A stretch of DNA of 64,000 nucleotides from JANMDU01 sp031418715 (GCA_031418715.1 JANOJL010000063.1:17250-81249); one strand, 5' to 3'. Shown: positions 52,000 to 60,078, counted from the first letter of the stretch. Notes: a model not told the origin generated them from the sequence alone. Made by a program: numbers and translations.

Positions 52000-52707
52000 T
52001 CAAGCCGCTAAAAAGCGATAAAGATTGCGCAGCATACCCGCTGTGGCACCCCAGATGAAGCGGTGTTTGGGTGGCTCTTGGCCTGTTTGGGGTTCCAGCC
52101 AAGGCATGGAAAACCATTCGCGCTGATGGCCTTGGAATTCAAAGGTATGCCGCGCATGGTTGGCGGGGTTCATCAAAAACGCCAGCGGCACTTCAAACAC
52201 GTCTGCCACTTCGCCCGGATTGGCTTTGAGCATAAAACCCGGTTGCACTGCGGCGACCACGGGCGTGATGTGAAACGCGGTGCCGGTGATGTAGCGCGGG
52301 AGCGTGCCGATGATCTGCACAAACTCGGGCGCGAGATTGACCTCTTCCTGCGCCTCGCGCAGCGCCGCTTGTTCCGCCGTCTCGCCTGGATCGACCTTGC
52401 CTCCTGGGAAAGCAATTTGGCCAGAATGGGTGGACAGATGCGCGGTGCGCTGCGTGAGCAACAAGGTGGGCTGCTCGCGCATCACCAAGGCCACGAGCAC
52501 GGCTGCTTCATGCGGCGCACGGTCGGTGAACCGCGGCTCTTCGCGCACCTCGGGTTGCCAGATCGGTGGTCTGGCAAAACGCTCGCTCAGACTCATCTGC
52601 GAGAGCGCATGCGCGGGCACGGCGGGCAGATGCGAATCCCAAGCTTTGATCGGCACTGCTTGCGGATCAAAGTGGGGGATTTTGCTGAACGGAATGAAGG
52701 GGGTCAT
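52000..52707 (-). CDS. Nudix hydrolase, CoA pyrophosphatase-like
   Basis: 235 residues from the ATG at 52707 (MTPFIPFSKIPHFDP). The upstream in-frame TTG is unlikely. The Nudix box is GGKVDPGETAEQAALREAQEEV (read as GGKVDPGE then AALREAQEEV), followed by IGTLPRYITGTAFHITPVV (core LPRYITGTAFHITP), a UPF0035/CoA-pyrophosphatase feature. It cleaves CoA or related nucleoside diphosphates in the cytoplasm. No strong ribosome site is visible. An element copy lies upstream, before the rplS terminator. Confidence 0.88.
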   Translation of the reverse strand: MTPFIPFSKIPHFDPQAVPIKAWDSHLPAVPAHALSQMSLSERFARPPIWQPEVREEPRFTDRAPHEAAVLVALVMREQPTLLLTQRTAHLSTHSGQIAFPGGKVDPGETAEQAALREAQEEVNLAPEFVQIIGTLPRYITGTAFHITPVVAAVQPGFMLKANPGEVADVFEVPLAFLMNPANHARHTFEFQGHQREWFSMPWLEPQTGQEPPKHRFIWGATAGMLRNLYRFLAA

Positions 52708-52760
52708 GCGATGATGATGCAGTGGTTGTACTGTGCGCAAGTTGTACGATAAGAATTGCT

Positions 52761-52827
52761 TACTACTAAATAAATAGCACTCTACGCAAGGAATATAACG
52801 GGTAGAAGCTCTTTTCGCTTAAAAATG
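52761..52827 (+). repeat. dispersed element, copy 15 (intergenic)
   Basis: TACTACTAAATAAATAGCA, then CTCTACGCA, then AATATAACGGGTAGAAGC and CTTAAAAATG. It is one of the most complete copies. Confidence 0.93.
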
Positions 52828-52833
52828 AGCCAT

Positions 52834-52867
52834 AAAAAACCGCCAGGCTTGCGCAGTGGCGGTTTTT
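52834..52867 (-). terminator. terminator of rplS
   Basis: AAAAAACCGCCA, loop of 11, TGGCGGTTTTT. T runs on both strands, so it may work in both directions. Confidence 0.88.
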
Positions 52868-52902
52868 CAAGACAGCGTGCAAGATGCGCGCTGCGCCAGC
52901 AA

Positions 52903-53316
52903 TCAAGCAGCGGTTGGTGCTGCTGCGGCGGCTTTTGCAGCGGCTTTGGAAGCCGGTGTGCTGCGTGTGAGCTTTTCTTTGATACGTGCGCTCTTGCCGC
53001 TGCGATCACGCAAGTAATACAGCTTGGCGCGACGCACATCACCACGGCGCTTGACTTCAATGCCAGCGATCAGCGGGGAATACAGTTGGAACGTACGCTC
53101 CACGCCTTCGCCGCTGGAGATTTTGCGCACGATGAAGTTGCTGTTGAGGCCGCGATTGCGCTTAGCAATCACCACGCCTTCGTAAGCCTGCACACGCTTG
53201 CGTGTGCCTTCAACCACGTTCACGCTCACGATAACGGTGTCGCCAGGAGCGAATACTGGAATGACTTTGGCCAGACGAGCAATTTCCTCGTTCTCAAGAA
53301 TTTTAATCAGATCCAT
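52903..53316 (-). CDS. rplS: 50S ribosomal protein L19
   Basis: The 137-residue protein starts MDLIKILENEEIARLAKVIP. It has GDTVIVSVNVVEGTRKRVQA, SGEGVERTFQLYSPLI and VRRAKLYYLRDRSGKSARI, all bL19 hallmarks. The Ala-rich end (ASKAAAKAAAAAPTAA) is a short extension beyond the usual length. It is last in the rpsP-rimM-trmD-rplS order and has a TATAAT 121 bases upstream that may give it a separate promoter. Confidence 0.97.
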   Translation of the reverse strand: MDLIKILENEEIARLAKVIPVFAPGDTVIVSVNVVEGTRKRVQAYEGVVIAKRNRGLNSNFIVRKISSGEGVERTFQLYSPLIAGIEVKRRGDVRRAKLYYLRDRSGKSARIKEKLTRSTPASKAAAKAAAAAPTAA

Positions 53317-53437
53317 GGTGGGTCTTTCATACAGATTTCAGATCAATAACCACTACGCTAGGGGCGGCAAGTTCACTTGAGTAGATTCATCAGAATCGAA
53401 GTGCGCCGCGGCGGACAGAGGATCGGAAAAGCCCTCT

Positions 53438-53443
53438 ATTATA
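53438..53443 (-). promoter_or_regulatory. possible -10 element upstream of rplS
   Basis: On the minus strand TATAAT (in AGCTATAATAGAGG). A -35 match at the right spacing is weak. Confidence 0.4.
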
Positions 53444-53494
53444 GCTTTTTGCGAGCTGATTGGCTAAACAGCCTTGTCTTGCAGTTCGGTGCGC

Positions 53495-54232
53495 TCAGGG
53501 TTTGATCACATCTGGCCGCTGCGCCTTGGTGATGGCTTGGCGCTGGGCTTGTCGCCATTTGGCTATTTCGGCATGGTTGCCAGAGAGCAACACAGGTGGC
53601 ACGGTCTCGCCTCGCCAGACCTCGGGGCGGGTGTAGTGCGGGTTGTCGAGAAGGCCGCCTATGCTGGGGTTAAAGCTGTCTTGAATATGGCTTTGGTCGT
53701 CACCCAACACGCCCGGCTGCAAGCGAGCGACCGCGTCGATCAACGCCATGGCGGGGATTTCACCACCAGAGAGGACGAAATCGCCCAAGCTGATCTGCTC
53801 GGTGACGAAGCTGTCGATGAAGCGTTGGTCTAAGCCTTCGTAGCGCCCACAGATGAGGATCGCGCCGGGGTTGATCTGGCCTGGCGCGTCTGCACGAGCG
53901 AAGTGCTCCACCAAAGCATGTTTGAGCGGCTGGCCTGCGGGGGAGAAATGCACAACAGGGCAAACGGGTAAATTCAGAGCAGCGCGCTTGGCTTGAATGC
54001 TTTCGACGCAGCGCGCCAGCGGCTCTGCCATCATCAGCATGCCGGGGCCACCACCGAAAGGGCGATCATCGATGCGGCGGTAATTGCCATCGGCGAAATC
54101 GCGCAGTTGCGTGAGGTGCACTTCCACGGCTTGGCTGCCGTCAACCCGGACCTCAAACGCGCGGCGAATGATGCCGCTTTGCATCAAAGGCGTGAACAGC
54201 TCGGGAAAGAGGGTGACGATGTCAAAGCGCAT
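53495..54232 (-). CDS. trmD: tRNA (guanine-37-N1)-methyltransferase TrmD
   Basis: The 245-residue SPOUT enzyme has MRFDIVTLFPELF, RPFGGGPGMLMM, LICGRYEGLDQRFID and DFVLSGGEIPAMALIDAVARL (core VLSGGEIPAMALIDA). It forms m1G37 in tRNAs for frame maintenance. It lies between rimM and rplS on the minus strand, with an 85-bp gap after rimM. The C-terminal helical part RPEVWRGETVPPVLLSGNHAEI (core EVWRGETVPPVLLSGNH) is intact. Confidence 0.97.
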   Translation of the reverse strand: MRFDIVTLFPELFTPLMQSGIIRRAFEVRVDGSQAVEVHLTQLRDFADGNYRRIDDRPFGGGPGMLMMAEPLARCVESIQAKRAALNLPVCPVVHFSPAGQPLKHALVEHFARADAPGQINPGAILICGRYEGLDQRFIDSFVTEQISLGDFVLSGGEIPAMALIDAVARLQPGVLGDDQSHIQDSFNPSIGGLLDNPHYTRPEVWRGETVPPVLLSGNHAEIAKWRQAQRQAITKAQRPDVIKP

Positions 54233-54317
54233 ACAAAGGTAGATTGTGCCGCTTTCGGGGGCTTGAGGCGATGCTACGGCGCAAAGGGCAGGGCGAAAAG
54301 CTCTGCGCGATCAGTGC

Positions 54318-54908
54318 TCAATAGTCGAGCTGCCAATCCACCGTGATCCGCTTGTCTTCGAGGCTCACAGTATCGACATAAGCATCCACAAAGGGAATCA
54401 AAGTCTCAACAGCTTTGCCTTCGACCTCGCGCTCTGCGACGATCACGGTTTGCGGGCCAGTGGACATCAAATCTTTGACTGTGCCGAGCACAACGCCTTC
54501 GCGGTTCGCTACCTCGCAACCGAGCAGATCAACCCAGTAATACTCGTTTTTGGAGGCTGTGGGAAAAGAGGAGCGGCCAATAAAAATACGGCAGCTTTTC
54601 AAAAGCTCGGCGGTATTTCGATCATCTACGCCATCGGCCTGCACGACAACCGTGTCTGCATGCACTTTGGCGATCAGGATTTTGAGGAGCTGAGTACCCT
54701 TGAATAAAGGCGCTTTGGCCACCACGCCAGGCCTAGGCTCAGGGGGCAGCAAAAACCAGCGCTTAGAAGAAAAAAGCGCCTCGGGGGAGGCGCTGTACGG
54801 GATGATTTTGAACCACCCCTTGATGCCCCAGGCGTCCGCGATGCGACCGACCTCAATGGCATCCGATGGCAACTCGGCAGGCTCTAAAAAAGCCAGCGTG
54901 GTAGCCAT
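54318..54908 (-). CDS. rimM: 16S rRNA processing protein RimM
   Basis: The 196-residue protein has the N-terminal beta-barrel start EVGRIADAWGIKGWFKI and the PRC-barrel domain YYWVDLLGCEVANREGVVLG (core YWVDLLGCEV). It ends PFVDAYVDTVSLEDKRITVDW. It binds S19 and aids 30S maturation. It sits 8 bases after rpsP. It is slightly longer than usual because of extra residues around PPEPRPGVVAKAPLF. Confidence 0.95.
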   Translation of the reverse strand: MATTLAFLEPAELPSDAIEVGRIADAWGIKGWFKIIPYSASPEALFSSKRWFLLPPEPRPGVVAKAPLFKGTQLLKILIAKVHADTVVVQADGVDDRNTAELLKSCRIFIGRSSFPTASKNEYYWVDLLGCEVANREGVVLGTVKDLMSTGPQTVIVAEREVEGKAVETLIPFVDAYVDTVSLEDKRITVDWQLDY

Positions 54909-54916
54909 CTTGAGCT

Positions 54917-55165
54917 TTACGCTTTGGTCTTGGCTTGATTGATCAAGCGCTCAACCGTTGGCGAGGCTTGTGCGCCAACGCTTTTCCAGTAGGTCATGCG
55001 GTCAGCAACGATGCGCAGGCCTTCTTCGCCAGCGGATGCGATCGGGTTGTAAAAGCCGACGCGCTCGATGAACTTGCCATCACGGCGGGTGCGCTTGTCT
55101 GCCACGACGATGTTGTAAAAAGGACGGGCTTTAGAGCCGCCGCGAGAGAGTCGAATAACGACCAT
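54917..55165 (-). CDS. rpsP: 30S ribosomal protein S16
   Basis: 82 residues from the ATG at 55165: MVVIRLSRGGSKARPFYNIV, then VADKRTRRDGKFIERVGFYNP, then GLRIVADRMTYWKSVGAQAS. This is the standard bS16 length and order, followed by rimM. A long in-frame extension further upstream is not supported. A TATAAT on the same strand lies about 115 bases upstream. Confidence 0.97.
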   Translation of the reverse strand: MVVIRLSRGGSKARPFYNIVVADKRTRRDGKFIERVGFYNPIASAGEEGLRIVADRMTYWKSVGAQASPTVERLINQAKTKA

Positions 55166-55277
55166 GGTGTGTTCCTTGTGTGGATAATCCACAAATAATT
55201 GAGCCGGGTGCTCGTGCTTGCAGCGTTTGAGACACGCGCTGTGGCCACCCGGCCAGCGACACGCTGCAAAGCCTTTT

Positions 55278-55283
55278 ATTATA
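55278..55283 (-). promoter_or_regulatory. possible -10 element for rpsP operon
   Basis: TATAAT on the minus strand (in GGCTATAATAAAAGG), overlapping the region just before the divergent acetyltransferase ATG. The -35 element is weak. Confidence 0.45.
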
Positions 55284-55288
55284 GCCTT

Positions 55289-55825
55289 ATGACAACAGCC
55301 CTCAGAATCCTCATCCGGCCCTCCCTTGAGGCAGATCTGCGCACCATGCAGACGATTTACGCGCACCATGTGCTTCACGGCACGGGCACCTTTGAAACCG
55401 AGCCGCCCAGCGAGGCCGATTTGGGCGCACGCCGCGCAGACGTGTTGGCCAAGAAACTGCCTTGGCTGGTGATTGAATCGGCAGGCGTGGTGCAAGGCTA
55501 CGCTTATGCCAATTGGTTCAAACCCCGCGCGGCTTATCGTTTCAGCGTAGAGGATTCGATTTACATGGCACCTGAGTCTGCTGGCAAGGGATTGGGCAAA
55601 TTGCTCCTAACGGAACTGCTCGCGCAATTAGAGCGCGGGGGTGTCCGCAAGGCGATGGCTGTGATTGGCGATTCTGCGAATCTGGGCTCGATTAGCGTGC
55701 ACCGCGCCTGTGGTTTTGTGGATGTGGGTATTTTTAAAAGCTGCGGCTGGAAGTTTGGCCAGTGGCGCGATATCGTGTTGATGGAAAAGACTTTGGGTGC
55801 TGGGGACACCACTTCCCCGGAATAA
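55289..55825 (+). CDS. GNAT-family N-acetyltransferase (phosphinothricin-type)
   Basis: 178 residues from the ATG at 55289 (MTTALRILIRPSLEADLRTM). Upstream codons in this frame would overlap the rpsP promoter region. Family motifs are YAHHVLHGTGTFETEPPSE, YAYANWFKPRAAYRFSVEDSIYM (core GYAYANWFKPRAAY) and the acetyl-CoA loop ESAGKGLGKLLLTELL. NLGSISVHRACGFVDVG also fits. The group acetylates small amines such as phosphinothricin or methionine sulfone. The natural substrate is unknown. It is followed by a TM2-domain gene 9 bases on. Confidence 0.9.
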   Translation: MTTALRILIRPSLEADLRTMQTIYAHHVLHGTGTFETEPPSEADLGARRADVLAKKLPWLVIESAGVVQGYAYANWFKPRAAYRFSVEDSIYMAPESAGKGLGKLLLTELLAQLERGGVRKAMAVIGDSANLGSISVHRACGFVDVGIFKSCGWKFGQWRDIVLMEKTLGAGDTTSPE

Positions 55826-55834
55826 TAGGCTCAT

Positions 55835-56290
55835 ATGTTTAAAACCAAAAACAAAACAGTGGCCGCTTGGCTGGCTTTCATCGGCGGCCCGTTGGGCTTG
55901 CATCGCTTTTATTTGCACGGTCTGTTTGACATGATTGGCTGGTTGCTGCCGATCCCTACAGCGCTGGGTTTCTATGGCATTCAGCGGGTGCAGGAGTTGG
56001 GGCAAGACGATCAACTGAGCTGGCTCTTGATTCCCCTGCTGGGTTTCACGATAGCTGCGTGTGCTTTGACGGCGATTGTTTATGCGCTCACGACACCTGA
56101 GAAATGGAATGCGAAGTTCAATCCTTTGCTTGGCGCAGATGCCGAAGTTGGGCAGACGAATTGGTTGACGGTCGGGGCGATTGTGTTTTCTCTGATGATC
56201 GGGGCGACGGTGTTGATGGCGAGCATCTCGTTTAGCTTTCAACGCTACTTTGAGCATCAAATTGAGGCTTCTCGGGTGATTTCTCAGTAG
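55835..56290 (+). CDS. TM2-domain membrane protein
   Basis: The 151-residue protein has the TM2 hallmark AWLAFIGGPLGLHRFYLHGLFDMIGWLLPIPTALGFYG (core GGPLGLHRFYLHG) and about four hydrophobic segments. TM2 proteins are small inner-membrane proteins of unknown role. It is probably cotranscribed with the acetyltransferase gene. A 209-bp gap follows, containing an element copy and the upstream region of mpl. Confidence 0.8.
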   Translation: MFKTKNKTVAAWLAFIGGPLGLHRFYLHGLFDMIGWLLPIPTALGFYGIQRVQELGQDDQLSWLLIPLLGFTIAACALTAIVYALTTPEKWNAKFNPLLGADAEVGQTNWLTVGAIVFSLMIGATVLMASISFSFQRYFEHQIEASRVISQ

Positions 56291-56410
56291 CTTTGTCATA
56301 TTTGGCTACTTGGCGCTCTATGGCATGTGATCAGCGTATTCTGCGTCCCCTCACTCTCAGCCGATCTCACCAATCAACGATCTTCAGAACACTGATCGTT
56401 CAAGAAGGCA

Positions 56411-56479
56411 TTTTTTCAAGCGTTTTAAGCAGTTCCCCGTTATAAAACCTGCGCAGAGTGCTATGAAATACATAGTAAA
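56411..56479 (-). repeat. dispersed element, copy 16 (upstream of mpl)
   Basis: On the minus strand it reads ACTATGTATTTCATAGCA, then CTCTGCGCA, then TTTTATAACGGGGAACTGC and GCTTGAAAAAATG. It ends about 20 bases before the mpl ATG, so it must be part of the mpl leader or promoter. Confidence 0.92.
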
Positions 56480-56499
56480 CCTGCCGTAAAATACAAATC

Positions 56500-57888
56500 A
56501 TGCATATTCACATCTTAGGTATTTGCGGCACCTTCATGGGCGGTCTCGCGGCGCTTGCACGCGAGGCAGGGCACCAGGTCACGGGGTGTGACGCGGGCGT
56601 GTATCCGCCGATGAGCGATCAGTTGCGCGCTTTGGACATTGATTTGGTCGAAGGCTTCGGCGCAGAGCAAATGAGCTTCAAGCCGAATGTGTTTGTGATC
56701 GGTAATGTGGTTAGCCGTGCGCGTCTTCCTGATGGTTCGCCGAAGTTTCCGTTGATGGAAGCGATCTTGGATGCAGGCGCGGCTTACACCAGCGGGCCGC
56801 AATGGTTGCAAGAGCATGTGTTGCAAGGTCGCCATGTGATAGCTGTGGCCGGCACGCATGGCAAGACCACAACGACTTCGATGCTCGCTTGGATTTTGGA
56901 GCAGGCAGGTCTGAGGCCGGGGTTTTTGGTGGGTGGCGTGCCACTGAATTTCGGTGTTTCTGCACGACTTGGCGAAAAATACTTCGTTATCGAAGCTGAC
57001 GAATACGACACCGCTTTTTTCGACAAGCGTAGCAAATTCGTTCACTACCGCCCGCGCACCGCTGTTCTGAATAACTTAGAGTTTGACCACGCGGATATTT
57101 TTGACAATCTCGCCGCGATTGAACGGCAGTTTCACCATCTCGTACGCACCGTGCCTGCCAGTGGGCGCGTGGTGGTGAATGGTCTGGAAGAAAGTTTGAC
57201 GCGCGTGCTGCATCAGGGCTGCTGGAGCGAGCAGGCCAGTTTTGGCGCTGCGGTGTCAGACTGGACGGCGCAGGGCGCAGCACATGACTTTGCAGTGCTT
57301 CAACGCGGCAAGCCGGTCGCCCGCGTGCAATGGGCGCTGAGCGGGTTGCACAACCAGCTCAATGCTTTGGCTGCCATTGCCGCAGCAGATCATGTGGGCG
57401 TGAACCCGGCGGTGGCGGCCAAAGCACTGGGAGAATTTCAAAATGTGAAGCGACGCATGGAAATGCTGGGCACAGTGCGCGGCATCACTGTGTATGACGA
57501 TTTCGCGCATCACCCTACCGCAATTCGCACCACGCTCGATGGCCTGCGCTCACGCCTTGATGCAGATGCTGCCACCCGAGGCCAACGCATTCTCGCTGCA
57601 TTTGAGCCGCGCAGCAACACCATGAAACTCGGCACGATGAAATCGCAATTGCCTTGGAGCTTGGAGAGCGCAGCGCTGTCGTTTTGCCACACAGCGGGGT
57701 TAGATTGGAATGCTTTCGAGGCGCTCGCACCGATGGGCAGCAAAGCGCAAACTGCGAGCAACGTGGATCAACTCGTCGCGCAAATCCAAGCGGCTGCGCG
57801 ACCGGGTGATCACGTCGTGTGCATGAGCAACGGCGGTTTTGGCGGTGTGCATGCCAAGCTACTGGCTGCTTTGGCAGAGTTGGCTTGA
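56500..57888 (+). CDS. mpl: UDP-N-acetylmuramate:tripeptide ligase Mpl
   Basis: The 462-residue Mur ligase recycles the cell-wall tripeptide onto UDP-MurNAc. It starts MHIHILGICGTFMGGLAALA. The ATP loop is VAGTHGKTTTTSMLAWILE, and the central part has VIEADEYDTAFFDKRSKFVHY (core EADEYDTAFFDKRSKF). The C-terminal domain has VYDDFAHHPTAIRTTLDG and FEPRSNTMK. It is cytoplasmic and fits functionally with the AmgK-like kinase in peptidoglycan recycling. The small membrane-protein gene follows after 10 bases. Confidence 0.95.
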   Translation: MHIHILGICGTFMGGLAALAREAGHQVTGCDAGVYPPMSDQLRALDIDLVEGFGAEQMSFKPNVFVIGNVVSRARLPDGSPKFPLMEAILDAGAAYTSGPQWLQEHVLQGRHVIAVAGTHGKTTTTSMLAWILEQAGLRPGFLVGGVPLNFGVSARLGEKYFVIEADEYDTAFFDKRSKFVHYRPRTAVLNNLEFDHADIFDNLAAIERQFHHLVRTVPASGRVVVNGLEESLTRVLHQGCWSEQASFGAAVSDWTAQGAAHDFAVLQRGKPVARVQWALSGLHNQLNALAAIAAADHVGVNPAVAAKALGEFQNVKRRMEMLGTVRGITVYDDFAHHPTAIRTTLDGLRSRLDADAATRGQRILAAFEPRSNTMKLGTMKSQLPWSLESAALSFCHTAGLDWNAFEALAPMGSKAQTASNVDQLVAQIQAAARPGDHVVCMSNGGFGGVHAKLLAALAELA

Positions 57889-57898
57889 GGGGCGAAGC

Positions 57899-58177
57899 AT
57901 GGGCGTTTTAGATGCGATTTTGCATGCTTTGAATTTCATGTTGCCAGCGCTCGTGGTCGCATTTTTGGTGACGTTTGCAGGCCGATTTTTTAAGAAAAAT
58001 CGACCATTCGCCGTTACATTTATTGGAAAGTTTGCTATTAATTTAATAGTGTGTGTGGCTGTGCTCCTGATCGGCCTGATCCTCACTGGGCGTGATGGCA
58101 AGATGTTCACCTATCTGGCCATGGTCATCGCCAGCGGCACATTGCAGTGGATTCTCTCTGGCGCTTGGCGCAAATAA
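57899..58177 (+). CDS. small inner-membrane protein containing an element-encoded segment
   Basis: 92 residues from the ATG at 57899, with GAGGGG 7 bases upstream. Three hydrophobic stretches (LNFMLPALVVAFLVTFAG, LIVCVAVLLIGLIL, TYLAMVIASGTLQWIL) indicate a membrane protein. The polar loop and part of helix two, RPFAVTFIGKFAINLIV, are encoded by a copy of the dispersed element, so residues about 29-51 are repeat-derived. No function is known. It lies downstream of mpl and is convergent with dgoK. Confidence 0.75.
   Translation: MGVLDAILHALNFMLPALVVAFLVTFAGRFFKKNRPFAVTFIGKFAINLIVCVAVLLIGLILTGRDGKMFTYLAMVIASGTLQWILSGAWRK
57984..58051 (-). repeat. dispersed element, copy 17 (inside small membrane-protein gene, in frame)
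   Basis: On the minus strand it reads ACTATTAAATTAATAGCA, then AACTTTCCA, then AATGTAACGGCGAATGG and TTTCTTAAAAAATC. The CTGCGCA core has diverged. The host reads the opposite strand as PFAVTFIGKFAINLIV. Confidence 0.8.
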
Positions 58178-58191
58178 AGCGCCCGCTTTTT

Positions 58192-59088
58192 TCAGAGTCG
58201 CGTCAGCGCCTGATACACCTGATACAGCCCCGCCCAAGCAGCTTGGTTGCCCAGCGTGCGCACCTCCGCGCCCAAATGCTCTAGCGCCAATTGATAGCGC
58301 TCGGTGAGTTGCTGAGTACCGACCACGACGATCTCTGCTCCGGGTTGCACCTGCATCGACACCAACTCTTCGCCAATCACCAAGCCAGAAAGATAGCTCG
58401 CAGCATGCTCTGGCGCAAGCTCCTTGAAGAGAGTTTTGACGCGCACGCTAAAGGCCGTGTTGAGCAAACTCTCACCATTGCAAGCCATGTCAATGCCTTG
58501 TAAAAACGCCTGCGGCTCAAACGGTACAGATTGCTGCGCCAAACTTTTCGCAAGGATGGAATGCTGCGCGAGCAGCGCATAAAACTCTCCTGTCATGAAG
58601 GTGTTGAACCCCATGATCGCGCCGCTTTCTAAATTCACCCATTTGCTGTGCGTTCCCGGCAAAACCATCAAGGCATGGCGCAAGCCGAGCACAGCTGCTG
58701 CACCAAATACCTGAATTTCTTCGCCACGCATCACGTCCAGCTGCTCAAAGCGCACACCTGGTGCAATTGCCACGCGATCTTTCACCGCCCACCGCACCGA
58801 TCGCGCCACATCCACCACTGTAGCCGGGCAGGCGCAATAAGGCACTTCAGCCATGCCATCTCTGCTGCCAATCATGCCCGAGAGTACGAAAGACTGACCG
58901 CCCGCCTTCGTCATGCCAGCGCAGGTTGAAATCAAGTAAGGAGCAAACTCACCTTGCTTGAAAGACAAAATACCGCGCGGCTGGGACAGTTCATCCAGAA
59001 TTTCGCCATCAGGCGCGATCAAAGCTGCGCGAAAGCTCGTGGTGCCCCAATCAACAGCGACGAAAGGATGCGTGGCGGAAATGGTCAT
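58192..59088 (-). CDS. dgoK: 2-dehydro-3-deoxygalactonokinase
   Basis: The 298-residue sugar kinase starts AVDWGTTSFRAALI (phosphate 1 loop). It has FVLSGMIGSRDGMAEVPYCACP, LMVLPGTHSKWVNLESGAI (core VLPGTHSKWV) and FMTGEFYALLAQHSIL, the DgoK pattern. It phosphorylates KDGal to KDPGal in galactonate breakdown, and the product is cleaved by DgoA (partial gene at the window end). Remnants of a second sugar kinase lie just upstream on the same strand, so the locus has been rearranged. Confidence 0.93.
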   Translation of the reverse strand: MTISATHPFVAVDWGTTSFRAALIAPDGEILDELSQPRGILSFKQGEFAPYLISTCAGMTKAGGQSFVLSGMIGSRDGMAEVPYCACPATVVDVARSVRWAVKDRVAIAPGVRFEQLDVMRGEEIQVFGAAAVLGLRHALMVLPGTHSKWVNLESGAIMGFNTFMTGEFYALLAQHSILAKSLAQQSVPFEPQAFLQGIDMACNGESLLNTAFSVRVKTLFKELAPEHAASYLSGLVIGEELVSMQVQPGAEIVVVGTQQLTERYQLALEHLGAEVRTLGNQAAWAGLYQVYQALTRL

Positions 59089-59309
59089 TTGTTTGATTAT
59101 CTATCCGCATGACAAAACCGAAGAGTGCTTTTGTATTCAATTGAACAAATTCATTCAGATGAATATCGAAATAAATCAACGACTGGCGCTTTTCTGCAAC
59201 TGAGCATGTTCATTCATCGACAGTTGTAGGTGGAGATGCTTCGTCCGATCTTCACCGAATTCTTTGGAGCACTTATCAATCATTGGGTGTGTACAGAGGT
59301 GAAATGAAT

Positions 59310-59468
59310 GACAGGTAGCACAGCACGTTGAAGGCTACAAATAGTCATATCGAGTTTTAAGATAATTGCACCGCCAACAAAGCAGTCGCCAGCGCCTGCC
59401 TCTTGGCAATGAAAAAGAATGACATGCAGCGCACCACGATCCGCGCCGATGGCGGGAAGGCTTTGGCT
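59310..59468 (-). pseudogene. remnant of a PfkB-family sugar kinase (KDG kinase-like)
   Basis: On the minus strand a frame reads SLPAIGADRGALHV and, soon after, EAGAGDCFVGGAIILKLD, then SLQRAV. GAGDxFxG is the PfkB signature around the catalytic Asp, and xGADxGAxxV precedes it in KdgK and ribokinases. About 20 residues expected between the two segments are missing, and the 5' two-thirds of the gene is absent. It is probably a dead KDG-kinase gene upstream of dgoK. Confidence 0.55.
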
Positions 59469-59474
59469 GAATGA

Positions 59475-59640
59475 AAGTCTAAAGGCATGCAAGTCAATGA
59501 GATCACACCTGCTGAGCAAAAGCGCACGTTTGAAAAAGTACGCCCGGTGCGTTACGAGAATGCAGCCACAATTGACGCAGATGCGATCAACGTGGTGGTT
59601 GATACACTGAAGAAGCACGTGGCGGCTGATAGCTTGTCAA
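59475..59640 (+). pseudogene. remnant of a TRAP transporter substrate-binding protein (DctP C-terminus)
   Basis: Directly after a stop at 59472 the plus strand reads KSKGMQVNEITPAEQKRTF, then EKVRPV and, after a short insertion, IDADAINVVVDTLKK. KKGMxVNExTPAE and xKPV are typical of the C-terminal end of DctP-family proteins. The N-terminal 80% is missing. It abuts the PfkB remnant. Confidence 0.5.
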
Positions 59641-59680
59641 CTGCAGAAGGCGTGAGCAGCACCTTCTGCGTGTATCCTTC

Positions 59681-59705
59681 AAGGCATGGATAACATGCCT
59701 TTTTT
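59681..59705 (+). terminator. terminator overlapping the cupin gene start
   Basis: AAGGCATG, loop GATAA, CATGCCTT, then four T. It probably ended the lost dctP unit. The hairpin covers the ATG at 59686 and the preferred one at 59695. Confidence 0.7.
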
Positions 59706-60078
59706 ATTGCTCCCCGAACTCTTCACCGACGCCGATGGGCGAGCCAAATTCCGCGACATTCGGATGGCGTTAAGCGAAGGCTCAGCTGCTGCGGCGCTCA
59801 GCCCATTGGCGCAAGGCAGCGGTTATCAGTTTCGTCAAAGCCCCGTTGGTTTTCGCAGTAGCTTTCATTGCACCACTTCGCCGCAGTGGCTGATTGTGTT
59901 GCAAGGCGCGATGGAGATTGGCCTGCAAGATGGTAGCTCGCGTATTTTCAAAGCTGGGCAGTGCTTTTATTCCAACGACACTGTGCCTGCAGGTGCTGTA
60001 TTCGATGCAGCTTTGCATGGACATTGGAGTCAGCAAGTGGGCAATGAGGCGCTCGTGACTGCGTTTGTGCGTGCTTAG
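59695..60078 (+). CDS. cupin-fold protein
   Basis: 127 residues from the ATG at 59695 (MPFLLLPELFTDADGRAKFR). The ATG at 59686 adds MDN. The single beta-barrel pattern SSFHCTTSPQWLIVLQGAMEIGLQDGSSRIFKAGQCFYSNDTVPAG (core QWLIVLQGAMEIGLQDGS) is a small cupin, lacking the full set of metal histidines. Function unknown. The start lies within a terminator hairpin, so either the gene is read from an internal promoter or its expression is low. It is convergent with the next gene. Confidence 0.7.
   Translation: MPFLLLPELFTDADGRAKFRDIRMALSEGSAAAALSPLAQGSGYQFRQSPVGFRSSFHCTTSPQWLIVLQGAMEIGLQDGSSRIFKAGQCFYSNDTVPAGAVFDAALHGHWSQQVGNEALVTAFVRA

Noticed and set aside
53431..53460. Further element copy before rplS (CTCTATTATAGC)
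   Set aside because: The match is limited to a few bases and is better explained as a TATAAT promoter element.
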